Origin: Methylotetracoccus oryzae
GTDB taxonomy: Bacteria > Pseudomonadota > Gammaproteobacteria > Methylococcales > Methylococcaceae
Direction: 5' to 3'
NCBI RefSeq assembly: GCF_006175985.1
Contig: NZ_SRSH01000006.1
Span: 124,001-188,000 of the forward strand
Length of the DNA stretch: 64,000 bases
Shown: one piece after another, positions 9,128 to 17,562 of the stretch
Layout: each line of letters opens with the position of its first letter
Numbering within the stretch: the first letter of the stretch is position 1
Made by a program: the position numbers and the translations under genes
Notes under the pieces: model-generated
The model's input: the letters and a program-made list of their open reading frames with translations, nothing else
Databases searched by the model: none
What the model was told of the DNA's origin: nothing

Positions 9128-9608
9128 TGTGACGCCCCCCGGGTGCCCCGTCGGCATCGCGCAAGCCGTTGCGCGACGTGTCGTTCCCGGTCCTGGTTGC
9201 AGGGCGAAGCCGGTGTGACGTGTCGGCATGCACCCGGCTGTCCGGTGACTGTCGTCAACTTCTTGCGCCGTGCGCCAGGTCGTCGCCGACTGTAAAAATT
9301 GCGTCCAATTCCTTATGCTTGGCCTCGGTTGATAGGCAGCGTATACCCCGGGGCCGTGCGTAACCATTCACCCCCCTTTGCTGGGTAGTGGGAGCGAGTC
9401 GGGAGGGCGAGACCGTCTGCGGGAGGGAACCCGCAGGCTAGCCTCCAGGGACGGATTCACGGCGTGTCTCGGCCTCCCGCCCGCTCCGGCGCGTGGGGGC
9501 GTGAACAGTCACGGGCCGTGCTGGGCGTCGGCGGCCAACGAAGCGGTCGATGTGCCCCCCGTGACAAACAGGCGGGCCATAGCCGAGATGCGAAGCGAGA
9601 GATAAAAG
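9128..9608. other. Intergenic region holding a 64-bp inverted-end repeat
   Basis: Between the diguanylate cyclase and the L,D-transpeptidase. It contains one copy of a 64-base repeat (9408-9471) whose other copy is inverted at 22642-22705. Short open frames across it have no family features and no ribosome binding site. The end of the region, GCGAGAGATAAAAG just before 9609, serves as the leader of the next gene. Confidence 0.5.
9408..9471 (+). repeat. 64-bp dispersed repeat, copy 1
   Basis: A 64-base unit that matches 22642-22705 on the opposite strand at 57 of 64 positions by hand alignment. Each end carries the inverted hexamer CGAGAC/GTCTCG, and the interior holds a second inverted stretch around the CTGCGGG and CCCGCAG arms. 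The size and inverted ends suggest a miniature mobile or REP-like element. No coding content. Confidence 0.7.
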
Positions 9609-11006
9609 ATGGTCCGATCCTACCTGACCCGACGCGCGGATGGCCCGGCGGTCCCGCGCTATTCCCTGCTGGCGCTCGTCCTTGGTCTCGGCGGGTGTGC
9701 CCAGATGCCATGGCCGCGAATGGAGTGGCCATGGCCGGCCCTGGCGAGCGGAAGTCCGCCCGACATCACGATGCAGCCGCCTGCCGGCAGCAGGGAGGTC
9801 GATCCACGGCTGGGCATCACGCTGCGCGCGCAGGGGGGCACGCGGCTGGAGCGTGTCGAAATCCACGACGGTGAAGACAAGCCGGTCAGCGGTGCGATGA
9901 AGGGCGACGAATACGTCGTCACGCCGCCGCTGCAGTTCGGTTCGCGCTATCGGGTGTCCGCCGCGGGGCGCAGCGCCGCGGGCGAGCCGATCACGCGCGA
10001 GTTCGACTTCACGACACTCGCCGTTCCCAGGCTGGACGGCGGCACGCTGCGGCCCATCGGCCCGGACAATGCCGTCGCGCTGAGTTTCGACCGGGCGGTC
10101 GGGCGTCTCGATGTTCGAGGCGACCTGAAGGCGAAGGTCGAGCCCGATACTGAGCGACGCACATTTCGTATTGTCGTCGACGGCTACACCAAGGGCCGTA
10201 CGATCCCGGTCGAGGTGCAATGGGAGACACCCAACGGCGTGCCGCTCCCCCCGCTGGCCTTGCAACTGACGTCGGCCCCGCCACTGAATGCCGACCTGAG
10301 TCTTCAAGGACAGACCAACCTCGGGCTGGCTTTGCCGGTCGAGTTGCGATTCGCCGAGCCGATAGTCGATCGTGAACAGGTGCCCGCGGCGTTGCGCGTC
10401 CAGACCGCGGCCGGTGAGCCGGTCGACGGCCGCTGGCAATGGCTTGGCGCCCAGCGGCTCCGGTTCACACCGAAGCCGCAGTGGCCGGCGACCAGTTCGA
10501 TCGAGGTGCGTGCCGAGCCGGGCCGGATCCGCTCCGTGAAGGGCGCGACCAACACGGCGGTGCTGCTCGGCAGCTTCCAGACAGGGGCCGACCGCAAGAT
10601 CGTCGTTTACCTGGATTCCCAGCGGCTGAGCGCGATCGAGAACGGGCAGATCGTCAAGACGATCAAGGTTAGCACCGGCAAGCCGGCGACACCGACCGTG
10701 ACCGGGTCCTACTACATCTACGCGCGCTATCCGCGCAAGACGATGCGCAGTCAGGCCAAGCCTGGCGAGCCTGGCCATTACGTGGTCGAGAACGTGCCCT
10801 ACGCGCAATACTTCCATGCGGACTATGCCCTGCACGGCGCCTGGTGGCACAACGGTTTCGGCCGCCCGGCCAGTCACGGCTGCGTCAACATCCCGACTCG
10901 CACGAACAACCGCCGCTGGCCCAAGGCGCCTGAAGAAGCTGGCTGGCTCTACGACTGGGCGGCGCTCGGCGTGCCGGTCACGGTGCAGCGCAGCGCGTCG
11001 CGTTAG
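9609..11006 (+). CDS. L,D-transpeptidase (YkuD domain) with Ig-like N-terminal region
   Basis: A 465-residue exported protein. Residues 20-32 (SLLALVLGLGGC) form a signal ending in a lipobox-like Cys, so it is probably a lipoprotein. The middle (about 60-310) is beta-rich, with repeats of the bacterial Ig-like type. The C-terminal YkuD catalytic domain has HGAWWHNGFGRPASHGCVN; the nucleophile is Cys425. By family knowledge it forms 3-3 peptide cross-links in peptidoglycan or attaches proteins to it. The Ig-like plus YkuD layout resembles LdtMt-type enzymes. The ATG at 9609 is used; only a weak ribosome binding site precedes it. Confidence 0.88.
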   Translation: MVRSYLTRRADGPAVPRYSLLALVLGLGGCAQMPWPRMEWPWPALASGSPPDITMQPPAGSREVDPRLGITLRAQGGTRLERVEIHDGEDKPVSGAMKGDEYVVTPPLQFGSRYRVSAAGRSAAGEPITREFDFTTLAVPRLDGGTLRPIGPDNAVALSFDRAVGRLDVRGDLKAKVEPDTERRTFRIVVDGYTKGRTIPVEVQWETPNGVPLPPLALQLTSAPPLNADLSLQGQTNLGLALPVELRFAEPIVDREQVPAALRVQTAAGEPVDGRWQWLGAQRLRFTPKPQWPATSSIEVRAEPGRIRSVKGATNTAVLLGSFQTGADRKIVVYLDSQRLSAIENGQIVKTIKVSTGKPATPTVTGSYYIYARYPRKTMRSQAKPGEPGHYVVENVPYAQYFHADYALHGAWWHNGFGRPASHGCVNIPTRTNNRRWPKAPEEAGWLYDWAALGVPVTVQRSASR

Positions 11007-11232
11007 GGCCGGCCGGGCATGAGCGACTGGGCCGCGGGGGCAGGCCTCGCGTTGGTTCTTCCGGGAAAGACGGGGCATAGAGCCGGATCTTGTGGTTTAA
11101 AGGAACCACCTCGCACCGAGGCTTGATCGCTGCGGTTGGGTAAGTCATTGAATAGGACAAGGGTGTCCCGATCCGGGTAGATGGCGCGGGGTCTGCTAGA
11201 GAGAGGCTCCGACCCCCATTGCGTCAGTTCCC

Positions 11233-11976
11233 ATGAAGCCAAGCTCGCGGTGTTTTTTCAAGGCATCGGCAAAGCGCCCCGCCCGCGCTGTCGGGTTGTC
11301 TGTCCTCGTGTTGTTGCTGTCGTTTGCCGACGCCGGCCATGCGGAGCTCGCGACAAGCTGGGGCAGTTGGGGGCAGGTGGTGGGCGAAGGCGATCTGGGC
11401 TTCATCGATCCCAGCCTGCAAAAAATGAGACTCTGGCTCGAAGGCCAGATGCGCTGGAATGAAGACTGGCAACATTGGTATCAGGGAATGGCCCGGGCCG
11501 CGCTGGGCTATTCGTTGAGTGACCGTGCCACGGTCTGGCTCGGCTACACCTTTCTGCCAACCCAGCTTCAGGGTAAGCCCTATGTGGCGCAGCAGGATGT
11601 CTGGCCGGGCTTTCGCTATACCCTGCCGACCGAATTCGGAACCTTTATGTTCCGGACACTGTTCGAGACTAACTTCATCCGCGGTGACGACGCGCGTTTT
11701 CGTCCCAGGCAGATGATCCGCTACCTGCGGCCGTTCGAATTCGAGGAGCGTCTGAGTCTTGTGGTCTGGGACGAATTCTTCGTGCGCCTCAACAGCACGG
11801 AGTGGGGTGGCAAGGCGGGCTTCGATCAGAACCGCATCTTTCTCGGTCTGGGCTGGACCTTCACGCCGGGCGTCCGCGCCGAGCTCGGCTATCTGAACCA
11901 GTACGTCGAGGACAAGAACCTCATCAACGAGACCGACAACAACCTGATCATGGGTTCTGTTTTCTTCAACTGGTGA
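11233..11976 (+). CDS. DUF2490-family outer-envelope protein, copy 1
   Basis: A 247-residue protein with a cleavable signal (hydrophobic residues about 20-37, ending DAGHA) followed by a beta-rich mature part of the DUF2490 type: many alternating aromatic strands such as ATVWLGYTFLPTQL and a run of RFRPRQMIRYLRPFEF. DUF2490 proteins are thought to be small outer-membrane barrels or periplasmic beta proteins, with no proven function. It is strongly similar over its whole mature length to the protein at 14409-15125. The final residue is Trp, as is common for outer-membrane barrels. Confidence 0.8.
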   Translation: MKPSSRCFFKASAKRPARAVGLSVLVLLLSFADAGHAELATSWGSWGQVVGEGDLGFIDPSLQKMRLWLEGQMRWNEDWQHWYQGMARAALGYSLSDRATVWLGYTFLPTQLQGKPYVAQQDVWPGFRYTLPTEFGTFMFRTLFETNFIRGDDARFRPRQMIRYLRPFEFEERLSLVVWDEFFVRLNSTEWGGKAGFDQNRIFLGLGWTFTPGVRAELGYLNQYVEDKNLINETDNNLIMGSVFFNW

Positions 11977-12291
11977 ACGGGCTTTGGCGCTCCGCATCAC
12001 GGCGCGTCGGCGACGGCGCCCCCGGGGCGCTTTCCGATAAGCTTGCTTTGGGGGGCTCACGCCGCCCTTGCACGGCGCGCGGGGCGCGTGCGACAAGTCG
12101 AAGAGTAGGTCGAGGACTTCAGCCGATCGCGACGCGGTCTCCGGCCGAGGCATTCCCTTAACGGTGCGTAAAATGCGGATTTCCCAGAGGGTATGGTAAT
12201 GTTGACCGCATAAGGCCGGCGATGGGCAGGGTCGTCGACGGGGCTGTTTCGCGAGGCGGCGCTGTACTCGAATGCGAAACGAGGTGAGACT
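11977..12291. other. Intergenic region before the phosphatase gene
   Basis: About 315 bases with no convincing gene. GAGGTGAGACT directly before 12292 is a good ribosome binding site for the phosphatase-like gene. A GC-rich inverted stretch near 12060-12090 could end transcription from the DUF2490 gene, but no T tract follows. Confidence 0.4.
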
Positions 12292-13941
12292 ATGACGACT
12301 GTCTTCGATCGGGGCCCGTATCGGCTCTGGTGCGCTTGCTGCCTGGTGCTGGCGGTAGTTTGGGTCAATGCAGTTCGGGCACATGAGTTGCGGGTCAGCG
12401 GTGCGCGGGATCGGTCCGGCTCGATAGCCTTGGCCGGACTCGACGCAGCGGGTGATATCCATGCATTTCTGGTCGCCACGGCGAGTGCCAGGGAGGTCAG
12501 GTTCTACCTGGACGATCCGGCGATGACTCGGGCGCCTCGCCGGGTGGAGCGCAACGCTCCCTATGATTTCGCCGGCGGCAGTGCGACGTCGGCGCTGCCT
12601 TTCGACACCCGCAGGCTGGCCGACGGCGTTCACCGGATTACGGCTCAGGTCGTGTTGCCGACCGGCGGAGTCGACGTCGTGGATGCAAGCTTCACCGTGT
12701 CCAATCGGCGGAGCAACGCATTGGATCAGGTTCATCTGGCATGGGGGCCAGACCCGACGACGTCGATGATCGTCGTCTGGCGCACCCTGGATCCCTTATC
12801 GATTTCCGCGGTCCGGTACCGAACCCCGGGCTCGCTGATCTGGCATGCCGCGGCGGGCGGGCCACGCCCCTCGGGCACGGAGGGTACGCTGCATGAGGTC
12901 GCGATCAACGGGCTGGCGCCGAACACATCCTATGAATACCAGGTTCAGGGCGGCGACGGACTGTGGAGCGAAACCTTCACGCTGCGCACGGCCCCGCCGG
13001 CGGGAGCCGACTGGGATGCCATATTCGTCGCGGACACCGGCCTCATCGGTCGGCTCGATGGCCTGACCACAGGCACGCAACAGGTCATCGACGAGATTGC
13101 GCGGTTGAAGCCGCGGATGGTTTTGCTCGGTGGCGATTACGCGTATTTCAATACGGATAAACGCTATGTGACGCTCGATGCCACGATCGACGCCTGGTTC
13201 AACCAGATGCAGCCGATCGCTGGCCATGTGCCCATGATGCCGGTCTATGGGAACCACGAAGTCGGGCTGGATGAAAACCTGCCGGCGTGGCAGGCGCGCT
13301 TTCCGACGCCGGCCGGGTTCGATCGTCGTCGGAGCTATTCATTCGATATCGGCGATGTGCATTTCGTCGCGATTTTTGCGATTTCGGACAGGAATGGCCT
13401 CAGAGCCGGGACGCAGGCCTGGATCGAGCAGGACATTCAGGCGGCCTATGCGGCCGGCGCGCGCTGGGTCATTCCGTATCTGCATGTGGCGCCGTTTTCG
13501 GACGGCAGGAATCATCGGTCGAATCTGGCGCTAAGAGCGGAAGTCGGGCCGCTGTTCGAGCGCCTGCACGTGCCCCTGGTCCTGACGGCGCATGACCAGT
13601 CCTACGTGCGCACCTACCCACTCGTCGACGTTCCGGCTTCGAACACACCGACCTCCCTGAGCCGGGACTGCTACACGGCCGATGATGGCGTGACCTGGGT
13701 CAAGATCAGCCCGGGGGGCAAGATGAGCAGCATCAACGGAGCGTTTTCACGGTTCGAGACGCTCACGCCACCGGCCTATACCGCGTTTCGCGACAACACA
13801 CAGCACCATTACGCCCGCCTCCGGGTATTTGCTGCGGGGGCGCTGCAGCTGGACACCTATGGCGTGAAGGGCGACGGTTCGCCCGGCGTCGTGATCGACA
13901 GCTTTCGCTATACGACAGGCACCTGCGAGCCGCCGGGCTGA
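12292..13941 (+). CDS. Exported purple-acid-phosphatase-like metallophosphoesterase
   Basis: A 549-residue secreted protein: signal peptide (about 1-30, ending VNAVRA), an Ig-like region, a fibronectin-type N-domain of purple acid phosphatases (about 143-235), then a calcineurin-like phosphoesterase domain. Metal motifs visible are VADTG (Asp248), GGDYAY (Asp282, Tyr285), GNHE (Asn321, His322), LHVAP (His398) and AHDQSY (His434). In classical purple acid phosphatases the last motif is GHxH; here the second His is Gln436 and the Gly is Ala, so the di-metal site may differ. A good GAGGTG ribosome binding site supports the start. It sits between two DUF2490 paralogues. Confidence 0.85.
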   Translation: MTTVFDRGPYRLWCACCLVLAVVWVNAVRAHELRVSGARDRSGSIALAGLDAAGDIHAFLVATASAREVRFYLDDPAMTRAPRRVERNAPYDFAGGSATSALPFDTRRLADGVHRITAQVVLPTGGVDVVDASFTVSNRRSNALDQVHLAWGPDPTTSMIVVWRTLDPLSISAVRYRTPGSLIWHAAAGGPRPSGTEGTLHEVAINGLAPNTSYEYQVQGGDGLWSETFTLRTAPPAGADWDAIFVADTGLIGRLDGLTTGTQQVIDEIARLKPRMVLLGGDYAYFNTDKRYVTLDATIDAWFNQMQPIAGHVPMMPVYGNHEVGLDENLPAWQARFPTPAGFDRRRSYSFDIGDVHFVAIFAISDRNGLRAGTQAWIEQDIQAAYAAGARWVIPYLHVAPFSDGRNHRSNLALRAEVGPLFERLHVPLVLTAHDQSYVRTYPLVDVPASNTPTSLSRDCYTADDGVTWVKISPGGKMSSINGAFSRFETLTPPAYTAFRDNTQHHYARLRVFAAGALQLDTYGVKGDGSPGVVIDSFRYTTGTCEPPG

Positions 13942-14064
13942 GGCAGCTAGCGCCGCCCGCGGCTCAACCGGGCGTAGTGGCGGTGCCTTGCGGCGATCGA
14001 CCCGTCGCCGCGAGCAGTGGCATCGACAGCGTCATTTTTTCGTGGACGAGGTGTAGGTAACAAC

Positions 14065-14412
14065 ATGTTCGATGGACGCGCCAAAGCGTGGAGACAGGGG
14101 ACGCTCCGCACAGGCTGGAGTCGGATGTTCGTGCTGCTCCCGGCGCTTGCTTCCGGCTGCGTCAGCGACGGAACACTGCTCGATGAAAACTCGGCGGTGG
14201 CGCTGCGCACGGTACGAACCCAGGCCCGACAGGATCTGAGCTGCCCTGCGGCAACTGTCAGCATCGTGTCGGAGAAGGAGGTGCCGGGGGCCCCGTGGGG
14301 CTTTCTGTACAGCGATTATCGTGTTCGCGCGGAGGGCTGCGGTCGCAGCGCGTTCTACGATGTAGAGTGCCGGGACGAGACCTTGTGCGACGTGAAACGT
14401 GTCCAGCCATGA
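14065..14412 (+). CDS. Small lipoprotein, unknown function
   Basis: A 115-residue protein with a lipobox (FVLLPALASGC) after a basic N-terminus, so it should be lipid-anchored. The mature part has four further cysteines, two in DLSCPAATVSIVSEK and VRAEGCGRSAFYDVEC, which could form disulfides. The frame is open from 14017; the ATG at 14065 is chosen because GAGG and TAGG lie upstream and it gives a normal signal length. Its stop overlaps the start of the second DUF2490 gene (ATGA), so the two are co-translated. No family recognised. Confidence 0.7.
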   Translation: MFDGRAKAWRQGTLRTGWSRMFVLLPALASGCVSDGTLLDENSAVALRTVRTQARQDLSCPAATVSIVSEKEVPGAPWGFLYSDYRVRAEGCGRSAFYDVECRDETLCDVKRVQP

Positions 14413-15125
14413 CGTGTCGGCGCTTTCGCGGCGCTTGCCGTGCGGTCGCGCTGGCCGGGCTGCTGACGGCCGTGGCTGTCCCGGGCGCGGCGGACATCAC
14501 CACGACCTGGGGCAGCTGGGCGCAGCTCGTGGGCGAAGGAAGCCTCGGCTTCGTCGATTCGCGCCTGGAAAGCCTGCGCTTGTGGCTCGAGCTTCAGGGC
14601 CGCTGGAATGAAGACTGGCAGCATTTCTACCAGGGGGTCGCGCGCGCCGCGCTGGGCTATTCGCTCAGCGACCGAGCCACGGTCTGGCTCGGCTACAATT
14701 TCGTCCCGACCCAACTGGAGGGCAAGCCGTACTTCGCCCAACAGGACCTCTTTCCGGGCTTCCGCTACATCATGCCGACGGGATTCGGCGTGTTCATGTT
14801 CCGGACGATGGTGGACATCAATTTCATCCGGGGAGACGATGTCCGCTACCGGCCGCGCCAGCTGATCCGCTATTTGCGGCCCTTCGCGTTCGACGAACGA
14901 CTGAGCCTGGTGGCCTGGGACGAGTTTTTCGTGCGGGTCAACAGCACCGAGTGGGGCGGCAAGGCCGGTTTCGACCAGAATCGCGCGTTTCTCGGTTTCG
15001 GCTGGAGCTTCAGCCCGGAACTGCGGGCCGAACTCGGTTACATGAACCAGTACGTCGAGGACCGCGATTTGCTTAATGAAACCGACAACAACCTCATCAT
15101 GGGCTCTTTGTTCGTCGGCTGGTAG
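14409..15125 (+). CDS. DUF2490-family outer-envelope protein, copy 2
   Basis: A 238-residue paralogue of the protein at 11233-11976, with a signal peptide (about 1-29, ending VPGAA) and the same mature pattern: TTWGSWAQLVGEGSLGFVD, RWNEDWQHFYQGVARAALGY, and a C-terminal Trp. The ATG at 14409 overlaps the preceding lipoprotein stop. A longer in-frame start at 14295 lies inside that lipoprotein gene and lacks a signal, so it is rejected. Likely a beta-rich outer-membrane protein; function unknown. A hairpin downstream at 15211-15241 may also end its transcription. Confidence 0.8.
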   Translation: MTCRRFRGACRAVALAGLLTAVAVPGAADITTTWGSWAQLVGEGSLGFVDSRLESLRLWLELQGRWNEDWQHFYQGVARAALGYSLSDRATVWLGYNFVPTQLEGKPYFAQQDLFPGFRYIMPTGFGVFMFRTMVDINFIRGDDVRYRPRQLIRYLRPFAFDERLSLVAWDEFFVRVNSTEWGGKAGFDQNRAFLGFGWSFSPELRAELGYMNQYVEDRDLLNETDNNLIMGSLFVGW

Positions 15126-15203
15126 CCCCGGTCGCCGGAGTAGCCGGCACCATCGGCCACTGGTGCCAGAGGGGTGCGCGACAGGAAGCGGTATGCGTAC
15201 GGC

Positions 15204-15241
15204 AAAAAAGCCTCGCCGGGACGCAAAGCGTCCAAGCGAGG
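15204..15241 (-). terminator. Rho-independent terminator of the pmoC-like gene
   Basis: On the minus strand two stacked stems, CCTCGC/GCGAGG and GGACGC/GCGTCC around an AAA loop region, are followed at once by six T residues. It lies 60 bases after the stop of the gene at 15301-15669. The hairpin alone could also slow transcription from the plus-strand DUF2490 gene, but there is no T tract in that direction. Confidence 0.88.
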
Positions 15242-15300
15242 TAATCAACTGCTCCTCTCGTTACAAGGAGAGTCGAAGGGGAGGATTGCCCGTTTCTGGT

Positions 15301-15669
15301 TTACGGCAAGTCCGGGCACAGGTCGTTCTTGATCAGCTTGGTGAAGCTGTAGAAGGTCTGGGTCAACGTACCCATCACTGCCAGCGCCAACCAGCAGAAG
15401 ATCACGGAGCCGTAGTGCAACGGCGCCACAAACAGCTCTTCCATGAACCAGAAGGTGTGGCCCCATTCGTTCAGACCGACGTTCGGCAGAATCATGAATG
15501 GACCGACGACCAGGATCAGGTACGGTAGCGAGATGCCTTCCGAAAAGCACGGTAGACGCGTCTTCGCGTACAGGAACGCGCCGAAACCGGTGATGATGTA
15601 AATCGGATAGCTCAGGTCGAGCAAGGGCTTGTCGACGGTTGCAACACCACTCAAGGTTGTTGCTGCCAT
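15301..15669 (-). CDS. pmoC: Internally deleted PmoC (particulate methane monooxygenase subunit C)
   Basis: A 122-residue protein that starts MAATTLSGVATVDKPLLD, like full-length PmoC, then jumps straight to LSYPIYIITGF, which lies near residue 179 in the 260-residue Methylococcus protein. About 160 residues are missing, exactly in frame. The kept part has three or four membrane segments and the highly conserved NEWGHTFWFMEELFVAPLHY. This retains the CuD ligands (Asn67, His71, His85 here; 227, 231, 245 in Methylococcus). The other metal-site ligands (Asp156, His160, His173 there) are deleted. It has a strong AGGAGGT ribosome binding site and its own terminator, so it looks expressed. No pmoA or pmoB is nearby. 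Methylococcus numbering is from memory. Confidence 0.85.
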   Translation of the reverse strand: MAATTLSGVATVDKPLLDLSYPIYIITGFGAFLYAKTRLPCFSEGISLPYLILVVGPFMILPNVGLNEWGHTFWFMEELFVAPLHYGSVIFCWLALAVMGTLTQTFYSFTKLIKNDLCPDLP

Positions 15670-15930
15670 CGTTGGTTACCTCCTGAATCGAGTCTGTTCT
15701 TGGATTCGCGACCGAAAGAGAAAAATTTCGGTCCGAAAACATTATCCCGTTTTTGGGTTTCTGGTTTCGCGTCCAAACAGAAAATGGTCGTTTCTGAATT
15801 GGAAACAGACGTCGCAAACTCCGTGTGGCTGGCGCTGGGATCGGGGCTCCCCCGATCCAAAGGTCCGAAGAAATCCAACAGGCGGAGGGTCAAGACCTCG
15901 TTTGATCGCGGGCGTAAGGCGGGTGCCTGA

Positions 15931-17562
15931 TCAGCGGTTGCGGGGGTGCGCAGGCGTGAAGGGCCCAGTCAGGTCCCTGTTCCGGCGGGTGGTCGTCTGA
16001 ACGTCGATGCCGCCGGCTGGAGCCGGCTTGTCCAGGCCGGTGTACTGGAATACGTCGAACGGCTGAATCTGTTCGTCAGTCGGAAGCTGCGTGCGGTTCC
16101 AGCCGCCGCCCAGCGCCCGAACCAGTTCGACGGAGGACTTCAGCAGTGCGGTCTTGATCTGGACTTCGTCGATCCGTGCGGACAGCGTCGCGATCTGAGC
16201 ATAGAGCAAATCCAGCGACGAGATCAGACCGCCCTTGAACAGTTCCATCGTCAGGTTCTGCGTTTTCAATGCCGCACCGACGGCCGAATCCTGGCGCCCC
16301 GCGGCGGCCTTCAGCCGGCTGGTCAAGCTCAGACCGTTCTCCACTTCCCGGAAGGCGTTCAGCACCGTGGCACGATATTTGTCCTCCGTTTCGCGGTAGG
16401 CAGCCCAGGCCCGCTGCAGTTGCGCGCGGCGATAGCCGCCTTCGAACAGCGGCAGCGATACATAGGATCCATAGGACCAATAGGCATTAGCCAGTCTCAT
16501 CAGGTTGAAGCCGTTGTCCTCGAACCCGCCGTCGAGCCGGAACGATACGTTCGGAAAAAACGCCGCGCGCGCGATGCCGATGGCGCGATTGGCTTCGGCC
16601 ATCTGCCGCTCCATGCCGGCGATATCGGGACGGCGTTCGAGCAGTTTCGACGGGATCGAACTGGGCATCGTGAATGGCTTGACCCTGAGTTCGTCGACCG
16701 GAGCAACCGCAAAGGTCGAGGGCGAGCGGTTCACGAGAATGGCTATGGCGTGCTCGGCGACCTGGCGATTGCCCTGGATATCGAGTTCCTTGGCTTCGGT
16801 ACTGGACAACAGGTATTCCGCGCGGGCGACGTCGAGGCCTGAGCCGATCAGGCCGGTGAACTGGTCATAGACGATTTCGAGCGAGCGTTTGTAGTTCTCG
16901 ATCGATTGCCTGTAGATCGCATCCTGGGCATCGAACCCGCGCAAGGCGAAGTAGTTGGCGGCAATTTCTGCCTGCAGGCTCAGACGGGCCAGGCCGTAAT
17001 CGGCCGCGCGCTCCTCGGCCCGGTAAATCTCCATGCGGGTCCGGTTGCGGATGGCTGACCAAAAATCCGGCTCCCACGAGGCGATGCCCCCGGTGGCGAT
17101 GCTGGCGTCCCGGTTCGGTTCGCCCAGCCCGCGAAACAAGGCATTGTCGGATTGCCGATTGTTCGACATTCCGAACTCGATGCCGGCGTGCGGCAGGAGC
17201 TCCGACCGCGCCTTCATCATTTCGTCCCGCGCCTGCACGAAGCGCTCCGCAGCGGCCTGCAGGTCCGGGTTGGAGGCCATCGCCTGCGCTTCCAGTTCGT
17301 TCAGGATCGGGTCGTCGAAGAGTGTCCACCAGTCGGCTCGCAGCGCGGCATCGGAAGGCCTGGCTTCGATGAACGGGCTGGCGCCGTGCCAGGAATCAGG
17401 AACGACGAACTGGACCGGCGCGTAGTTCGGGGCGAGATCGATGGCAGGGCCATTGATGCAAGCGGTCAGACCCGCTGCCACGGCCATGGCGAACAGCCGC
17501 TGGCCACGGGTACGAACTGCGCTCCTGCGCGGGAGCCCTGTGCGTGTCGGGCTATTGTTCAT
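15931..17562 (-). CDS. RND efflux outer-membrane lipoprotein (NodT/OprM family)
   Basis: A 543-residue outer-membrane factor of the TolC/OprM class. The signal ends in a lipobox (VAAGLTAC), so the N-terminus should be lipid-anchored. The two TolC-like repeats hold long coiled helices (for example around LEAQAMASNPDLQAAAERFV), and the second repeat has ERRPDIAGMERQMAEANRAIG, a typical family motif. It forms the exit duct of a tripartite pump. It is the last gene of a three-gene operon; its ATG overlaps the stop of the membrane-fusion gene. Confidence 0.9.
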   Translation of the reverse strand: MNNSPTRTGLPRRSAVRTRGQRLFAMAVAAGLTACINGPAIDLAPNYAPVQFVVPDSWHGASPFIEARPSDAALRADWWTLFDDPILNELEAQAMASNPDLQAAAERFVQARDEMMKARSELLPHAGIEFGMSNNRQSDNALFRGLGEPNRDASIATGGIASWEPDFWSAIRNRTRMEIYRAEERAADYGLARLSLQAEIAANYFALRGFDAQDAIYRQSIENYKRSLEIVYDQFTGLIGSGLDVARAEYLLSSTEAKELDIQGNRQVAEHAIAILVNRSPSTFAVAPVDELRVKPFTMPSSIPSKLLERRPDIAGMERQMAEANRAIGIARAAFFPNVSFRLDGGFEDNGFNLMRLANAYWSYGSYVSLPLFEGGYRRAQLQRAWAAYRETEDKYRATVLNAFREVENGLSLTSRLKAAAGRQDSAVGAALKTQNLTMELFKGGLISSLDLLYAQIATLSARIDEVQIKTALLKSSVELVRALGGGWNRTQLPTDEQIQPFDVFQYTGLDKPAPAGGIDVQTTTRRNRDLTGPFTPAHPRNR

